DNA from: Bacteroidota bacterium
Lineage (GTDB): Bacteria; Bacteroidota; Bacteroidia; Bacteroidales; Paludibacteraceae
Assembly (NCBI GenBank): GCA_021779195.1
Contig: JAJYBB010000001.1
Coordinates: 62,001 to 126,000 of the forward strand
Direction: 5' to 3'
DNA: 64,000 nucleotides
The position numbers and the translations under genes were made by a program. Positions 61,972 through 64,000 of this stretch are shown in pieces. Every line of letters starts with the position of its first letter. Position 1 is the first letter of the stretch. Below the pieces are notes generated by a model. That model saw only the letters and a program-made list of their open reading frames with translations, did no database searches and was not told the DNA's origin.

Positions 61972-63792
61972 TTATTTTTTTTTGAAATTTTCTTCAATAT
62001 TACTGATTGCTTTGATCGTGTCATCATAAAGATTTCCCATTTCCTGTTGTCCTGAATTCGGAGCATAACGTGCAAACTCACAAGTATTTAAATTCTGAAA
62101 AATGGCCTCGATCAAAGTTTCATCAATTCCATGAGCACTTAGCTCTAATTGAACATGTTCTTTGGTAAGCGAAGCAACCGGTATAGATAATTTATCACTT
62201 AGATAAGTCCAGACTGCTTTTAGAACTTCTTCATAAAATTTTTCCTTGTTTCCTTCACTCAGAAGCTTCTGTGCTAATTTCAATCTTTTTTGGGCAACCT
62301 TGTTAGCTTTTTTATTTTTAACCAAACTTATATCCGAATTATCCTTTGCCTGTTTACGAAAGAAAATGAATAAGAACATTGAAATTAATAACGGAATGAC
62401 AAACATTAACCACGAATTGACCGAGCCAAATAATAAATTATCATCCTTCGACAATTCAAAATTATTCGTTTCAATATAACGAATATCATTCCCAATTTGC
62501 CTAACATCCTCTTTATCAACATAATTATTAATCACAGTGGAATTATCACCACTTGATCCTTTCTGAACCTGCAAATGATAAGCAGGGGTTCGAAGCGTTT
62601 TATAGGTTCTATCCTGAATATCGAAATATGAAAATTCGGCTGATGGAATCTCAAAAGCACCGTTATGACGTGGAATAAACAGATATTCAATAGTTTTAGT
62701 TCCTGATACGCCAGAGGGAGTGGTTTTAAAATTATTTGTTACTTTTGGATCGTATAACTCAAAACCATCGGGGAACTTTATATCTGGATTCTTTATCAGT
62801 TTCATATTTCCTTCACCAACAATATTCACTTTGATGGTTACCGCATCGTTCGCCTTAACATTTTGCGAAGTAATACTCGAATTCATTGAAAAACGTCCCA
62901 CAGCTCCACTAAACGATGCTGGTTTATTTCCGGGTAAAGCGGTTACATTAATTGAAACAGCAGGTGCAGTAATAATTTTTGAAACATTGGAGTAGGAATC
63001 AAAAAAATTATCAAATATACTATTTCCCGATGTATGGTTTTGCACTCGAACTCCGGCTTCAAAAACAGCTTTATCTATTTTTATAGTTCCTGCATGTTGA
63101 GGATAAAGTAGTACCTGATACAAAACGACAGTACCGTAATTATGTCCGTTAAAGTTTTCATAGGAAAACTGCTTATTGGGCGACTGATCAAGATCCTGTT
63201 TCATAAATCCATTGAAATCAGGCATTTTTCTGTTTACACATTGCACCACATCTGCCAATGTGTATAATTTATAAGTTACCAAGACTGCTTCCTGTTCATG
63301 AACATTTGTTTTTGAAACATTAGTCCGGATAAATAAACTTTCCTTACCAACCGACTGGCTATTGCCCGAAGAAGCAGATCCTCCACGAGATTTCGGTGGA
63401 TTTGCATCCGCAGGCAAAACTTTGATGGAAACTCCATTTGACGTATACTTTTGTCCGCCAACTATTAAACTTGCCGAAGGGATGGTAAATGTACCTGTTT
63501 TTTGAGCCTGTAATGTATACGTATAGGAAACTGAAACCGATGAAGATGTTTTTCCGTTAATAATTTGCATACTTGAACTATGCGACTCAAAAGGACCTGC
63601 CAAAACGTCGAAATTTGCAATATTAGGAGCACGCAAATCTCTTCCATTTGCATTTACGGTATATACCAATTGAAAGGGTTGATCCATGATTGCCGTTGAT
63701 GGTGCCGAAGCAGTGAAACGAACCGGCTCATCCGCACGAGTAATCCAAATGCTGAGGAACAAGAATGATATGAATATGAATCTACGTTTCAT
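61972..63792 (-). CDS. BatD (oxygen tolerance) family protein
   Basis: FTASAPSTAIMDQPFQLVYTVNANGRDLRAPNIANFDVLAGPFESHSSSMQIINGKTSSSVSVSYTYTLQAQKTGTFTIPSASL. Confidence 0.92.
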   Translation of the reverse strand: MKRRFIFISFLFLSIWITRADEPVRFTASAPSTAIMDQPFQLVYTVNANGRDLRAPNIANFDVLAGPFESHSSSMQIINGKTSSSVSVSYTYTLQAQKTGTFTIPSASLIVGGQKYTSNGVSIKVLPADANPPKSRGGSASSGNSQSVGKESLFIRTNVSKTNVHEQEAVLVTYKLYTLADVVQCVNRKMPDFNGFMKQDLDQSPNKQFSYENFNGHNYGTVVLYQVLLYPQHAGTIKIDKAVFEAGVRVQNHTSGNSIFDNFFDSYSNVSKIITAPAVSINVTALPGNKPASFSGAVGRFSMNSSITSQNVKANDAVTIKVNIVGEGNMKLIKNPDIKFPDGFELYDPKVTNNFKTTPSGVSGTKTIEYLFIPRHNGAFEIPSAEFSYFDIQDRTYKTLRTPAYHLQVQKGSSGDNSTVINNYVDKEDVRQIGNDIRYIETNNFELSKDDNLLFGSVNSWLMFVIPLLISMFLFIFFRKQAKDNSDISLVKNKKANKVAQKRLKLAQKLLSEGNKEKFYEEVLKAVWTYLSDKLSIPVASLTKEHVQLELSAHGIDETLIEAIFQNLNTCEFARYAPNSGQQEMGNLYDDTIKAISNIEENFKKK

Positions 63793-63850
63793 AGTTTATA
63801 TTTTGAAAAAACGAATTTATTATAATCAAATTGTAACATCAAAGAATAAT

Positions 63851-64000
63851 TTACCAATCTTTATCTGCTTTTTGCGGATTTCTGATTTGTTGTTTCTTGG
63901 CTTTATCTTGGGCATTCTTCTCATCCTGTTGCAACGCATCCAAAATTTGCTGCGCACTTTCCTTCGTCATTTGAGATTGCTGAGGTTGTGGTTGTTGATT
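63851..64000 (-). CDS. BatC-like TPR protein, C-terminal fragment (truncated by window end)
   Basis: Reverse strand reads NQQPQPQQSQMTKESAQQILDALQQDEKNAQDKAKKQQIRNPQKADKDW*. Confidence 0.7.
   Translation of the reverse strand, partial: NQQPQPQQSQMTKESAQQILDALQQDEKNAQDKAKKQQIRNPQKADKDW

Overview
This is a 64 kb Bacteroidota-type (Bacteroidales-like) chromosomal window. Housekeeping promoters commonly carry a TAnnTTTG -7 box. The left ~15 kb on the minus strand holds a compact nitrogen-fixation island, nifH-nifI1-nifI2-nifD-nifK // nifE-nifN-nifB. It is preceded by a molybdate module: a stand-alone ModE DNA-binding domain, an AlgE-like outer-membrane porin, modA, modB, modC, a separate molbindin and a TsaA/TrmO-like protein. 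The rest is mostly conserved housekeeping: hisS, rpsO, pyrH, frr, rsgA, rpoN, prfB with a programmed +1 frameshift, fabI, murI, alaS, der, panC, panD, hisH, tgt, rpsP, ruvC, serS, rpmA, rplU and Bat-type proteins. Also present are two tandem GH25 lysozymes, a Lys/Met-rich tandem-repeat protein, two tRNAs (Val-TAC, Ala-GGC) and a surface-polysaccharide cluster (flippase, polymerase-like protein, four glycosyltransferases). The strongest candidate for new biology is the cis-regulatory layout of the nif island. A 21-bp block (TGTTAATGGCACGATAAATGA, with a sigma-54-like -24 element) is identical upstream of nifH and nifE. A second ~40-bp dyad/direct-repeat element lies 148-149 bp further upstream in both cases. 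This looks like a two-part promoter/enhancer regulon. In addition, every nif intercistronic gap longer than ~20 bp contains a foldback, and these come from several unrelated repeat families. nifD and nifE carry strong Shine-Dalgarno sequences, which is unusual for this phylum. All calls come from reading the sequence and supplied translations; no database search was run.
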